From Kiritimatiellia bacterium (GTDB lineage: Bacteria; Verrucomicrobiota; Kiritimatiellia; RFP12; UBA1067), in NCBI GenBank assembly GCA_027858965.1, contig JAQIBS010000093.1, positions 1 to 33,439 on the forward strand: a stretch of DNA of 33,439 nt. Direction: 5' to 3'. The translations under genes and the position numbers were made by a program. Under the pieces are notes generated by a model. It was not told the origin of the DNA. It saw nothing but the letters and a program-made list of their open reading frames with translations, and did not search any database. Shown in pieces: positions 7,962-15,874 of the stretch. Each line of letters begins with the position of its first letter. The stretch's first letter is position 1.

Positions 7962-8486
7962 GCCACCTCAGGATGGTTTAGAAGATATGCCTGGCAGAAA
8001 CAGGAGGTGTTTAAGGGACGCGATGTCATGGGCGGCCCCGACTGGGCGGGCTGGGGATTCAATAGAAGCCTGCTTCAAACTCGGCTTTACACCGCCGCCG
8101 AAGCCAATGCCGCCAGCAACAGCGTCCTGATGGTTGAGCCGGTCTTCGATGACGACCCTGACTGGATGCTTGAGACCAACCAGCTCTTACAGGTGCAGAT
8201 TGATCAGCTGCTTGCATCAGGCATACCGGCTCTCTCCTATGCGGCAGGACTGGCTGAATTAGATGTTTCACTATGGCAGGATTTCAGAAACTTTGACATG
8301 AATGATCCCGAATACAGCAAGGTTAACGGGTGGCCGCGTACCTATGGAGATGATGATGAATTGCGCTGGCTTCATAGTGATATTAAAAACGTGGCATATG
8401 TTTATACTTGGAAACTGTTTGATAAGATTGTTGAAGAAGGAGAATTACGACTAGCGTTCTGCCATAAAGGGGGCGGGGATATTTAA
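7962..8486 (+). pseudogene. 3' part of the alpha/beta-hydrolase gene, separated by an in-frame TAG
   Basis: Directly after TAG 7959-7961 the same frame continues without another stop for 174 codons. It begins A-T-S-G-W-F-R-R-Y-A-W-Q-K-Q-E and ends at TAA 8484-8486. Its W-L-H-S-D-I-K-N-V-A-Y segment (His about 765 of the joined frame) is a good candidate for the missing catalytic histidine. A GTG at 8007 with AGGAG just before it could start a separate peptide, but such a piece would lack the hydrolase core. The TAG is one base from TGG (Trp), CAG or AAG, so a nonsense mutation or a sequencing error is the simplest explanation; stop readthrough is less likely. Confidence 0.75.
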
Positions 8487-8497
8487 TATATTGAGCT

Positions 8498-9391
8498 ATG
8501 ATTTTTGTAACTGACTATAAATTTGTTTTCAAATACCATCGTTGCATTATTGGAATAGTGTTATATATGCTTGCGGTCTATCTGTTTCATGGGATCGTGT
8601 GGCAAACATTAGATTCGTTCAGTAACCCATTGGGGAATGTCTCGCATGGCTGGATCATTCTAGTAATTGCAGCTCATGCGCTTTGGAAACAAAAGGGGCA
8701 GTTGCAGAAGACTTCAAAAAACTATTCATTTTTGGGGATTTTTTGCGTAATTGTTGTTCTTGCTATTCATTTATTATCAAAGAGGTCGTTGTTACTATAC
8801 CCCCAGCAACTATTGTTTATTACTTTGTTATGGTCTCTGGCTTATTCTGTTTGGGGGTGGCAGGTGGCGAAACTATTGATATTTCCTGTCTGGTATTTGG
8901 TATTCACAATTTCCATTCCTGTAACTGTTGAAGAGCTGGTTCTTAAACTGCAACATATCTCAAGCACATCGGTATTTTATGTGATGAATGGATTGGGGTT
9001 TGAGGTATTTCAATCAGGCAATGCCTTGAGTTCTGTTGCAGAAGATTCAGAGTTTCAGTTTTTAGTAGCAGGGAGCTGTAGCGGAATTCGTTCGTTGACT
9101 GCATTAACGGCATTCGCTGCCGCATATGCATGGTATACACAAAGAAACATGATCAAAAAGTGGCTGTTGTTTGCCATCGCGATTCCAATTGCAATCCTTT
9201 GTAATATTATAAGGGTGTTTTCTATTTGCCTTGTTGCGTTTTTTTGGGGACAAAATACGGCAATCGGTTACTATCATGACTACTCCGGTTACATTATCGT
9301 ATTAATAGGAATTTTGTTGATATTTCAATGTGATGGTTTAATGCGTTCTTTGCATATTGGCGAATTATTTCCACATCATGCATTGACATAA
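8498..9391 (+). CDS. Exosortase/archaeosortase-family membrane transpeptidase
   Basis: A 297-residue polytopic membrane protein with about eight hydrophobic segments. The family's catalytic residues are all present and in order: Cys 194 in A-G-S-C-S-G-I-R-S, Arg 239 in N-I-I-R-V, and His 260 in Y-Y-H-D-Y-S-G-Y. Exosortases cleave and transfer proteins that carry a short C-terminal sorting tail (PEP-CTERM or a variant) at the inner membrane. None of the proteins encoded here has such a tail, and no exopolysaccharide genes are nearby, so the substrates must lie elsewhere. The gene starts 11 bases after the hydrolase frame and may be co-transcribed with it. The ribosome site is weak (GAG close to the ATG). 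The serC promoter overlaps its 3' end. Confidence 0.88.
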   Translation: MIFVTDYKFVFKYHRCIIGIVLYMLAVYLFHGIVWQTLDSFSNPLGNVSHGWIILVIAAHALWKQKGQLQKTSKNYSFLGIFCVIVVLAIHLLSKRSLLLYPQQLLFITLLWSLAYSVWGWQVAKLLIFPVWYLVFTISIPVTVEELVLKLQHISSTSVFYVMNGLGFEVFQSGNALSSVAEDSEFQFLVAGSCSGIRSLTALTAFAAAYAWYTQRNMIKKWLLFAIAIPIAILCNIIRVFSICLVAFFWGQNTAIGYYHDYSGYIIVLIGILLIFQCDGLMRSLHIGELFPHHALT

Positions 9392-9411
9392 ACCGCAGAT
9401 AACGTCATTAT
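9383..9411 (+). promoter_or_regulatory. Probable sigma70 promoter of serC
   Basis: A perfect -35 TTGACA (9383-9388) is followed by a 17-base spacer and CATTAT (9406-9411). It overlaps the last codons of the exosortase gene and lies about 70 bases before the serC start. serC therefore probably has its own transcript. Confidence 0.55.
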
Positions 9412-9483
9412 ATTATCTTTATTAGAGGGAAGTTTTTCGTACAACAAGTAATTACCCATTTTCTAACATAGGAGAAAATAATT

Positions 9484-10560
9484 ATGGCTCGCATATACAA
9501 TTTTAGCGCCGGACCGGCAGTGTTACCATTAGAGGCTTTACAGGAAGCACAGGCAGATTTAGTTGATTACAAGGGCTCCGGCATGTCCATAATGGAAATG
9601 TCACATCGCGGCAAAGAGTACGATGCGATTCACAATGAAGCTATCGCCAATGCCAAGGAGCTTCTGGGAATTGGTGATGATTACTCTCTGCTCTTTATTC
9701 AAGGTGGTGCCAGCCTTCAGTTTGCAATGATTCCAATGAATTTTCTGGGTGAAAACCAGAGTGCCGATTATATCAACGCCGGGGCCTGGGGAGCTAAAGC
9801 TATTAAAGAGGCCGGATTGATTGGTAATGTGAATGTTGCGGCCGATTGCCAGAAAGATATTCCTACACGCATGCCAGACCTGGCTGAGTGCAACTGGACT
9901 GATGGTGCCGCATATGCTCACATTACAACCAACGAAACTATCTCTGGTGCCCAGATGAAAGAGATACCTAAGGTTGAAGCACCTCTCATTGCTGATATGT
10001 CATCTGATATTCTCTCCCGTAAACTGGATTACACACAGTTCGATATGTTTTATGCAGGTGCCCAGAAAAATCTTGGACCATCTGGTCTGGCCATGGTTGC
10101 CATTAAAAATGAGCTGGCTGCCCGTGGAAATATCGGACTGCCTTCAATGTTGAAATATCAGTCATATATCGATGCGAATTCACTGTTTAACACCCCCCCC
10201 TGCTTCGGTATTTATATGCTATGCCTGACTACCCGTCTGCTTAAGAAAAAAGGGATGGATGCTGTCTTTGCTGAGAATGCAGAGAAAGCCGCCATGATCT
10301 ATAATACTTTGGATGCGACGGATTTCTATCGTGGCACAGCTAAGACTGATTGCCGTTCGGATATGAATATTACATTCCGTCTACCATCTGAAGAACTGGA
10401 AGCGCTCTTCATCAGCCAGGCTGCGGAAGCCGGTATGAAACAACTCAAAGGGCACCGCTCGGTTGGTGGCATCCGTGCTTCAATCTATAATGCATTCCCG
10501 ATTGACGGCGTAAAATGCCTGGTGGATTTCATGAAGGATTTTGAACAGCGCAACGGATAA
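9484..10560 (+). CDS. serC: Phosphoserine aminotransferase
   Basis: This PLP enzyme converts 3-phosphohydroxypyruvate and glutamate to phosphoserine and 2-oxoglutarate in cytoplasmic serine synthesis; it also serves pyridoxal phosphate synthesis in some bacteria. The 358-residue length is normal for the family. The N-terminus I-Y-N-F-S-A-G-P-A-V-L-P is typical. The M-S-I-M-E-M-S-H-R segment and the PLP lysine (Lys 195 in G-A-Q-K-N-L-G-P-S-G) are present, as is the closing R-S-V-G-G-I-R-A-S-I-Y-N-A. AGGAGA lies 8 bases before the ATG. A run of eight C bases at 10193-10200 falls in the codons for T-P-P-C without disturbing the frame. No other serine genes are in the window. Confidence 0.97.
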   Translation: MARIYNFSAGPAVLPLEALQEAQADLVDYKGSGMSIMEMSHRGKEYDAIHNEAIANAKELLGIGDDYSLLFIQGGASLQFAMIPMNFLGENQSADYINAGAWGAKAIKEAGLIGNVNVAADCQKDIPTRMPDLAECNWTDGAAYAHITTNETISGAQMKEIPKVEAPLIADMSSDILSRKLDYTQFDMFYAGAQKNLGPSGLAMVAIKNELAARGNIGLPSMLKYQSYIDANSLFNTPPCFGIYMLCLTTRLLKKKGMDAVFAENAEKAAMIYNTLDATDFYRGTAKTDCRSDMNITFRLPSEELEALFISQAAEAGMKQLKGHRSVGGIRASIYNAFPIDGVKCLVDFMKDFEQRNG

Positions 10561-10598
10561 TTGAAAGTTTAAGTCTAGAGTTTAAGTTGTCAGTTTAA

Positions 10599-10754
10599 GG
10601 GTCTGCGCGGAAATAAATTCACAAATTTTTGTGGCTAGGCGCATGGCTGACAAGGCGCGGAAACACAGGAATATGGACATATTTCAAGTTTTCGCAACGA
10701 AGTCAGGCGTGATGCAGTAGCCACTAAAATGTGAAGTTATTTCCGCGTGGGCCC
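10599..10754 (+). repeat. Intergenic element with long imperfect inverted arms (MITE- or REP-like)
   Basis: The left arm 10599-10636 and right arm 10719-10754 are imperfect inverse complements; both contain CGCGGAAATAA, TTCACA and GTGGCT on matching strands. The middle (about 80 bases) holds GGCGCGGAAACACAGG and no reading frame of note. Flanks are TTAA on the left and TAA on the right. Just before it, TTTAAG recurs three times (10567-10598), a degenerate tandem repeat. It could fold into one long hairpin in the serC transcript. Mobility is inferred from structure only. Confidence 0.7.
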
Positions 10755-10782
10755 TAAGTTTGAACTGACAGATTTCAGCCTG

Positions 10783-10813
10783 CAGCTGACCGCGAGAGAA
10801 TCGCTGTCAGCTG
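10783..10813 (+). terminator. Strong hairpin between serC and the exported two-gene unit
   Basis: CAGCTGAC-c-GCGA-gagaa-TCGC-t-GTCAGCTG forms a 12-pair stem with one mismatch and a 5-base loop. A T-rich stretch (TATTGCTTTT) follows a little downstream, so it may end the serC transcript. It lies only 11 bases before the ribosome site of the next gene, so it could instead be an operator or a leader hairpin. Confidence 0.5.
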
Positions 10814-10837
10814 TATTGCTTTTAAGGAAAGATCATT

Positions 10838-11773
10838 ATGAAACGCAGAGAGTTTATTAAAACTATCGGGTTGGGTGTTGCATCGGTTGGCGCATTAAGG
10901 GCCTCTTCTTTATTTGCTGCCAAAACTCCACAACCCAAGGGCGTCGGCATGTGCGACTGGACAATGGGTGGTCTGGCTGACCCTGAAATAATCAGTAAAG
11001 CCGCACAGGCCCACCTGAGCGGGATACAGATCAGCATTGGCGGAACTCCGGATTGCATTCCTTTACGCAGTCAGAAGGTACGTCAACGCTATCTCGAATT
11101 AAGTAAAAAGCATAATGTGACAATCCACTCAGTTGCTGCCGGAAGGATTCTTAACAACATTCCTCTCAAGTCAGAACCCCAATCCGCCGTGTATGTGATT
11201 GATGCCATTGAGGCAGCCGCTGCACTGGGCTCCAGCAATATCCTCATGGCCTTTTTTGGGAAAGGTGATTTGCGTAAAACTGATAACGATGGAAAGTTTA
11301 ATGATCTTAAGGATGGCAGCTTCTCTTCATATGAATTGGATCAGGCTGGCGTAGATCGAGTCGTTAAGGCGCTTCGCCAGATTATACCTCGGGCTGAGGA
11401 TGCTAATGTGATTATGGGCTTGGAAAACACATTGACCGCCAAACAAAATCTTTCCATAATCGAACAGGTTGGCTCCCCCCTGCTGCAGGTTTATTATGAC
11501 ATGGGTAATTCCACACACTATGGATATGATGTTCCCACTGAGATTAAATTGCTTGGCAAAAAGCGTATCTGTGAGATGCATATCAAAGACCGGGGCACGA
11601 AGGTATTCGGAGGAAAACAAGGCGAAGTGGATATGAAAGCGGTGGCCAAGGCTTTACAAGATATTCAATACGAGAAATGGATGTGTCTGGAGACCGCCGG
11701 AGGCAAAGGGAAATTTATTGAAGACACCCGTGCAAATGTGGCTTTCTCAAAACGCACTTTTGGGATTGTATAA
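10838..11773 (+). CDS. Tat-exported sugar phosphate isomerase/epimerase-like TIM-barrel protein
   Basis: The 311-residue product begins M-K-R-R-E-F-I-K-T-I-G, a twin-arginine export signal, with a hydrophobic stretch to A-A-K near residue 28. The rest is an AP-endonuclease-2/xylose-isomerase-like TIM barrel. Likely metal ligands are Glu in M-G-L-E-N-T, Asp in Y-Y-D-M-G-N, His in E-M-H-I-K-D and Glu in C-L-E-T-A-G-G. Such exported barrels are common near polysaccharide-degradation genes in PVC bacteria and may isomerise, epimerise or cleave sugars; the exact substrate is unknown. AAGGAAAG lies 6 bases before the ATG. The next gene begins 2 bases after the stop, so the two are very likely co-translated and act on the same substrate outside the cytoplasm (inference). 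Confidence 0.85.
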   Translation: MKRREFIKTIGLGVASVGALRASSLFAAKTPQPKGVGMCDWTMGGLADPEIISKAAQAHLSGIQISIGGTPDCIPLRSQKVRQRYLELSKKHNVTIHSVAAGRILNNIPLKSEPQSAVYVIDAIEAAAALGSSNILMAFFGKGDLRKTDNDGKFNDLKDGSFSSYELDQAGVDRVVKALRQIIPRAEDANVIMGLENTLTAKQNLSIIEQVGSPLLQVYYDMGNSTHYGYDVPTEIKLLGKKRICEMHIKDRGTKVFGGKQGEVDMKAVAKALQDIQYEKWMCLETAGGKGKFIEDTRANVAFSKRTFGIV

Positions 11774-11775
11774 CT

Positions 11776-14700
11776 ATGAAAATACACTTGGCGCTTATTA
11801 TTGCAGTGAGTTCAATGCTTTCTGTATCGGCTACCCCGCTTTTAGAAGGTTCTGAAAAGGGTATCCAGCAGTGGCAGAAAAAAACCAACACTTCAATAGC
11901 GGCCCCCTCCCCGCAAAGCTTGTGCCTAGAGGTCAACAGCTCAGAGTATAATTACGGCTGGATTCATCGCAGATTTATTAAAGAGATTCTACCGCAACAG
12001 AGTGATGCCGGCTTATACGGACGTTTCCGCGCTGCTGCAAAAAGCTCAGGTTTATTGAGTGGCTATATTATTGTTCGTGGCGGAAACAGCTCCATCTACT
12101 ATCATGAGAAAATTGAGAATCTCAATGTCAGCAACGGACAGTGGATTCCTTTTTATATCCCTTTTGAAAAATTCACAAAAAATGGAACGCCTCTGGATAA
12201 AGGTATCATTACAGACAAATGTGTTTTGCAGCTCTCTCTCTCAAACATTGGCTCCCCCTCCACCTCTTTTGAAATTGATCAGTTAAAATATTTATCGAAT
12301 GATGAAGCCCATGGTGTGGCAGCGCAGCTGGAACGCAACAAAATGAGTCGTCAGCTGCTAGCCTCCGAGAATGTCACGAGTGATCCGCATCCGCGTCTAT
12401 TACTGACTCCCCGGCGTCTCACCCGCATCCGGGAGAAAATAACGACGAACCCCGATGTTAAATATGTGTATAATAAATTTATTGAATATGCAGAGTTGCA
12501 GCTTAGCAGTTATCCTGCGGATGTTCCATTTGGCACCTTAAGCAATTCTGTTGATCACGCTGCCAGCGGACAGGAAAAGCATAAACAACGGGCTCAGATT
12601 GAGGGTATGCTTGTGAGAGGAGCCCGGCCTATAGAGATGCTGGCTGCGGCCTACATGATCAGCGGAGATGAACGCTACGGAAAACATGCGGCCAAAGCTC
12701 TTGTTAATGCCGCCGCAGCCCTGGATCATAACAGCGATGCGTTGAATGATGGTTTTTATTATACCCGCACATTTTATGTCAGAGCACTAGCCTTTGGTTA
12801 CGACTGGCTTTGGCCGCTACTCTCTCCGCAGGAACGTATTGCTGTAAAAACAACTCTGCTAGGTTTTGTTAAATCTATCCATGATGATAGCTGGAGTGCC
12901 TCATGGGGTAGCAGACCGTTAAAGAGGGTATGGAACTGGAATCCAGGTCTGGTCAGCGCGGCAGGAGTTGGCATGCTTGCTCTGGAGGGAGAAACAAAAT
13001 TACCGGAGAAGGTGATTATCTTTGATCTACGCCGTCATCTGCGCGATTACCTTACCCTTGGCATAGATCCAGATGGCTGCGGACATGAAGGACCCACCTA
13101 CCTTGGATATGGAATTGGAGCAGGACCTGAATTTGCCGAGTGCCTGAGAGAACAGGGACGCGGCGACCTCTTTCTTGATACCAACTGGAAGAAGATTACC
13201 CCCTGGCTGGTCTCTGAGATGCTACCAGACCACAGCCGCTGGAATAACCTCTCCGATTGTAATTATGGTATAGCTATCAGCTCTGCCATCAGTTATACCT
13301 ATGGACGCATGGCGGAGTTATCTCAAGGCGCGGATTCAGTAACTGCGCAGCAACTACCCGCTCCCATCTCGTTAAGAGCTCCTGTTGATTTTCTAGCTCA
13401 GTTCTCTGAAAAACCGGGTGATCGTCAAATCAGCTATAAATCGCATGCGTCATTGCTGGGCTGGATCTGGAAAGATGGCCTCTCACGAAAGCTGGATAGC
13501 ACGCAGAAAGCTTCGCAGCTGGCCTTTATCATTTTTTATGAGCCGTGTATGCCAACAACTGCACCTGACAAGATCATGCCTGCGGGAGTTTGTTTCAAAG
13601 GGCGTGGACTCGCTGTTTCGCGTAGCGGATTTGGAACAAATGATATACATCTGGCAGTTGAAGCAGGACCGCATGTAGCTGGCCACGACCAATCCGATAA
13701 GGGCTCGTTCACTCTTTATGGATATGGAGCCGATTTAGCTATAGACAGCGGATACGGCAATGATGGCGATATCCTGAAAAGCGGTAGTTCTTATGCGCAT
13801 AATATGGTTCTTGTTAACGGCAAAGGTCAGCCGATGAATTGGCATAACCAAAGCAGTGGCCATATCAACGGCTATCATCAATCATCTTTGCTTGACTGGA
13901 TTAGAGTGGATGCTAAAGATGCATGGAATATACGCCTGGGCAGAGACCTAGAGGCTACCCCATCTCCTGAGCCGCTTGAGAAGGCCACCCGATCATTTAT
14001 GTTTGTACGGAAATCCGATTCCAATCCTCCCTACCTGGTGGTTATGGATGATATTTGTAAAGACGGTAATCCTGCGGATTATACATGGCTTTGGCATATA
14101 CCCAACAGCCGTCAGTTTAAAATAGAATCAAACCGATGGCTCTCTATTCCCGTTTTTGATCAGGAGTGTAATGTTTTAACTACACCGGCTGGGGAAAAGT
14201 CTGGCAGTGCCCGGTTTCAATTGAAAGCGACTAAATGCGGCAATTACAGGCTAATGGGACTTGTTCGTTCAGGACAAAACATAATAGGAAAGGGAGATAG
14301 TTTTTTTGTAAGTATCAACGGGGAAAAACCGGTATGCTGGCATTTGCAATGCAGGGATGTTCTGATGTGGAAAAGTTTTGAACCGGACGATGCACCCCAA
14401 TATCATCAATTCAATCTGCTTGCGGGCGAGACCCTCAATGTAACCATTTCCACCCGTGAGGTGCAAAGTGAAATTGAAAAGCTTTCCCTTATTCCTGTTA
14501 ATGAAACAGGTGTAATCAAGATAATTCCTCCTGAGGATTGTATTATTCAAAGGGCAGATGAGGCCGAACTTCTTTCACCACCCCTGTTCGTTGAGCGACG
14601 TCATCTTAAACAGAGCAGAGGTTCAATGGCTGTTTATCCTGTTACAACCGATGCTGCTTTATGCAGCACATCTCTCTTTGAAAGCTCACGTAACGGCAGC

Positions 14701-15045
14701 CATCCACGACTGGAACATACGGTTAATGCCGTTGAACCAAAATTTTTAATGGTGATGATTCCTTTTACTCCCGATATGAAAATGCCTGAGGTTTATCCAT
14801 GCAATATGGAAGAGGGCGTCAGCGCTATTATTAAATGGGAGCAGGCTGTTGATCAGATCTGTTTTTCAAATGGCAAAGGGATTAAAGGTAAAGATGTTGA
14901 GGGTGACAGCTCCGCCGCATTTATCCGTAAGTCAAAAAGCGTCATTACTGACTGGGCTTTGTTGGATGGCAGCCACCTAAACGCATATGGAAAAACTCTG
15001 GCTGATGGATCAAAAGAAAAAGGTGTTCGTACCTCACGTGATTAA
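11776..15045 (+). CDS. Secreted heparinase II/III-family polysaccharide lyase-like protein
   Basis: The 1089-residue protein starts with a Sec signal peptide (M-K-I-H-L-A-L-I-I-A to about residue 19). Residues about 20-175 form a beta-sandwich, carbohydrate-binding-like domain. P-R-L-L-L-T-P near residue 210 opens an alpha/alpha-toroid of the kind seen in heparinase II/III and alginate lyases. The heparinase II/III beta region follows around residues 600-780, with H-D-Q-S-D-K-G-S-F (His 637) and A-I-D-S-G-Y-G-N. A C-terminal beta-rich region of about 300 residues is unassigned and makes the protein longer than most lyases. It probably cleaves uronate-containing glycans by beta-elimination; the substrate is not shown. 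No ribosome site is obvious, and it starts 2 bases after the preceding stop, so translation is probably coupled. Confidence 0.85.
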   Translation: MKIHLALIIAVSSMLSVSATPLLEGSEKGIQQWQKKTNTSIAAPSPQSLCLEVNSSEYNYGWIHRRFIKEILPQQSDAGLYGRFRAAAKSSGLLSGYIIVRGGNSSIYYHEKIENLNVSNGQWIPFYIPFEKFTKNGTPLDKGIITDKCVLQLSLSNIGSPSTSFEIDQLKYLSNDEAHGVAAQLERNKMSRQLLASENVTSDPHPRLLLTPRRLTRIREKITTNPDVKYVYNKFIEYAELQLSSYPADVPFGTLSNSVDHAASGQEKHKQRAQIEGMLVRGARPIEMLAAAYMISGDERYGKHAAKALVNAAAALDHNSDALNDGFYYTRTFYVRALAFGYDWLWPLLSPQERIAVKTTLLGFVKSIHDDSWSASWGSRPLKRVWNWNPGLVSAAGVGMLALEGETKLPEKVIIFDLRRHLRDYLTLGIDPDGCGHEGPTYLGYGIGAGPEFAECLREQGRGDLFLDTNWKKITPWLVSEMLPDHSRWNNLSDCNYGIAISSAISYTYGRMAELSQGADSVTAQQLPAPISLRAPVDFLAQFSEKPGDRQISYKSHASLLGWIWKDGLSRKLDSTQKASQLAFIIFYEPCMPTTAPDKIMPAGVCFKGRGLAVSRSGFGTNDIHLAVEAGPHVAGHDQSDKGSFTLYGYGADLAIDSGYGNDGDILKSGSSYAHNMVLVNGKGQPMNWHNQSSGHINGYHQSSLLDWIRVDAKDAWNIRLGRDLEATPSPEPLEKATRSFMFVRKSDSNPPYLVVMDDICKDGNPADYTWLWHIPNSRQFKIESNRWLSIPVFDQECNVLTTPAGEKSGSARFQLKATKCGNYRLMGLVRSGQNIIGKGDSFFVSINGEKPVCWHLQCRDVLMWKSFEPDDAPQYHQFNLLAGETLNVTISTREVQSEIEKLSLIPVNETGVIKIIPPEDCIIQRADEAELLSPPLFVERRHLKQSRGSMAVYPVTTDAALCSTSLFESSRNGSHPRLEHTVNAVEPKFLMVMIPFTPDMKMPEVYPCNMEEGVSAIIKWEQAVDQICFSNGKGIKGKDVEGDSSAAFIRKSKSVITDWALLDGSHLNAYGKTLADGSKEKGVRTSRD

Positions 15046-15426
15046 AACTAAAGCTGCTTTCATCCCAAAAAAAACTAAGCTCTTATGATGTACAAAACCA
15101 TTTTCTCTAAATGTCTGGTTGTGTGTTAAACGCCGCAGCTTTAGACAACAACGCTTCGCGTTGCATAGGAGAGATGGTTAAAGGGTTGAAGGTTAAAAAA
15201 GTTGAAGCGGTTAAAGTGGCCGAAGGCTTGTATGGTGCGCTTCCCCACGTGAGATAGCTGACGGCTCTTCGACAGTTCGACAGGATCACTACAGGCAAGC
15301 TCAGAACAGGGCGGGCCGCCGTCCCTCCAGCAATTACCTCTTCAACCTCATCCACAGATTGTGTAGAATTCCATAAAAATTAACGAAGAGCCTTTTTTTG
15401 CAGAAATTGATTTTTATAGCAACTAA
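15046..15426. other. Intergenic region with a dispersed repeat and no credible gene
   Basis: This 381-base stretch separates convergent genes. It holds the repeat at 15146-15252 and a GC-rich part (15255-15330) with several short palindromes. A minus-strand open frame across it reads the repeat itself and has no ribosome site, so I do not call a gene. No clear terminator for either neighbour was found. Confidence 0.6.
15146..15252 (+). repeat. Dispersed repeat, copy A1
   Basis: It starts with a hairpin, CAACGC-ttc-GCGTTG, then a GGTTAAAGGGTTGAAGG-type stretch and CCGAAGGCTTGTA. It matches the reverse complement of 16811-16919 almost base for base over the first 87 bases, then more loosely. 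Its A/G-rich strand has no coding sense. Confidence 0.85.
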
Positions 15427-15777
15427 TCAGCCTTGATATTCAGCGCTGCCAAAACCTAAAATCGGATAGAAGATAAATGGCAGGAATATCAGGCCAGCTG
15501 CAAAACCACCACCTTTGCCGAACTTCTTAGCAATTTCAACAGTCAGTAATATAGTAATAACAATATTAACAATAGGTATAAACATCAACAAGAACCACCA
15601 GATTGGCTTGCCGGCCACCTGGATCAGGACAATTGTATTATAGATTGGAACAATTATCGCCCAGCCGGGTTGTCCTGCCTTGACAAAGACCTTCCACATA
15701 CCAATAACCATCAATAATACTAATGCCAATTGAATTAACAAAGGCAATAAAGCCAAACCACTATCTGATGCTTCCAT
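15427..15777 (-). CDS. DUF5684-family small membrane protein
   Basis: A 116-residue membrane protein with four hydrophobic segments. The order G-M-W-K-V-F-x-K-A-G-x-P-G-W, then I-V-P-I-Y-N, G-K-P-x-W-W-F, I-P-I-V-N-I-V, and a C-terminal P-F-I-F-Y-P-I-L-G-F-G is the DUF5684 pattern. Its function is unknown; the fold is often attached to or found near signal peptidases. AGGAAA lies 5 bases before the ATG. The traB terminator ends just upstream, so it needs its own promoter, which I could not place. Confidence 0.85.
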   Translation of the reverse strand: MEASDSGLALLPLLIQLALVLLMVIGMWKVFVKAGQPGWAIIVPIYNTIVLIQVAGKPIWWFLLMFIPIVNIVITILLTVEIAKKFGKGGGFAAGLIFLPFIFYPILGFGSAEYQG

Positions 15778-15800
15778 AACGTTTCCTTTTTATGTTTTTT

Positions 15801-15827
15801 AAAAAACAAAGTCTCTACTAAAGAGAC
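15801..15827 (-). terminator. Rho-independent terminator of the TraB/GumN gene
   Basis: On the minus strand GTCTCT-ttagt-AGAGAC forms a perfect 6-pair hairpin (15811-15827). It is followed by TTTGTTTTTT (15801-15810), and lies about 48 bases after the traB-like stop. Confidence 0.8.
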
Positions 15828-15874
15828 GACTCACTTTTTCAATTATATGATTTTATAAGGCTTTATGTCAAAAC

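Noticed and set aside
8007..8486. Independent small gene starting at GTG 8007
   Set aside because: An AGGAG precedes it, but the codons from 7962 to 8006 are in the same frame and continue the hydrolase sequence, so it is better read as the 3' part of the broken gene.
10193..10200. Run of eight C bases in serC as a phase-variation switch
   Set aside because: serC is a housekeeping enzyme, the frame is intact, and the run encodes ordinary T-P-P residues; nothing suggests switching.
15107..15355. Minus-strand open frame over the intergenic repeat as a gene
   Set aside because: It has no ribosome site, its sequence is the complement of a dispersed repeat, and the same peptide appears at the other repeat copy.
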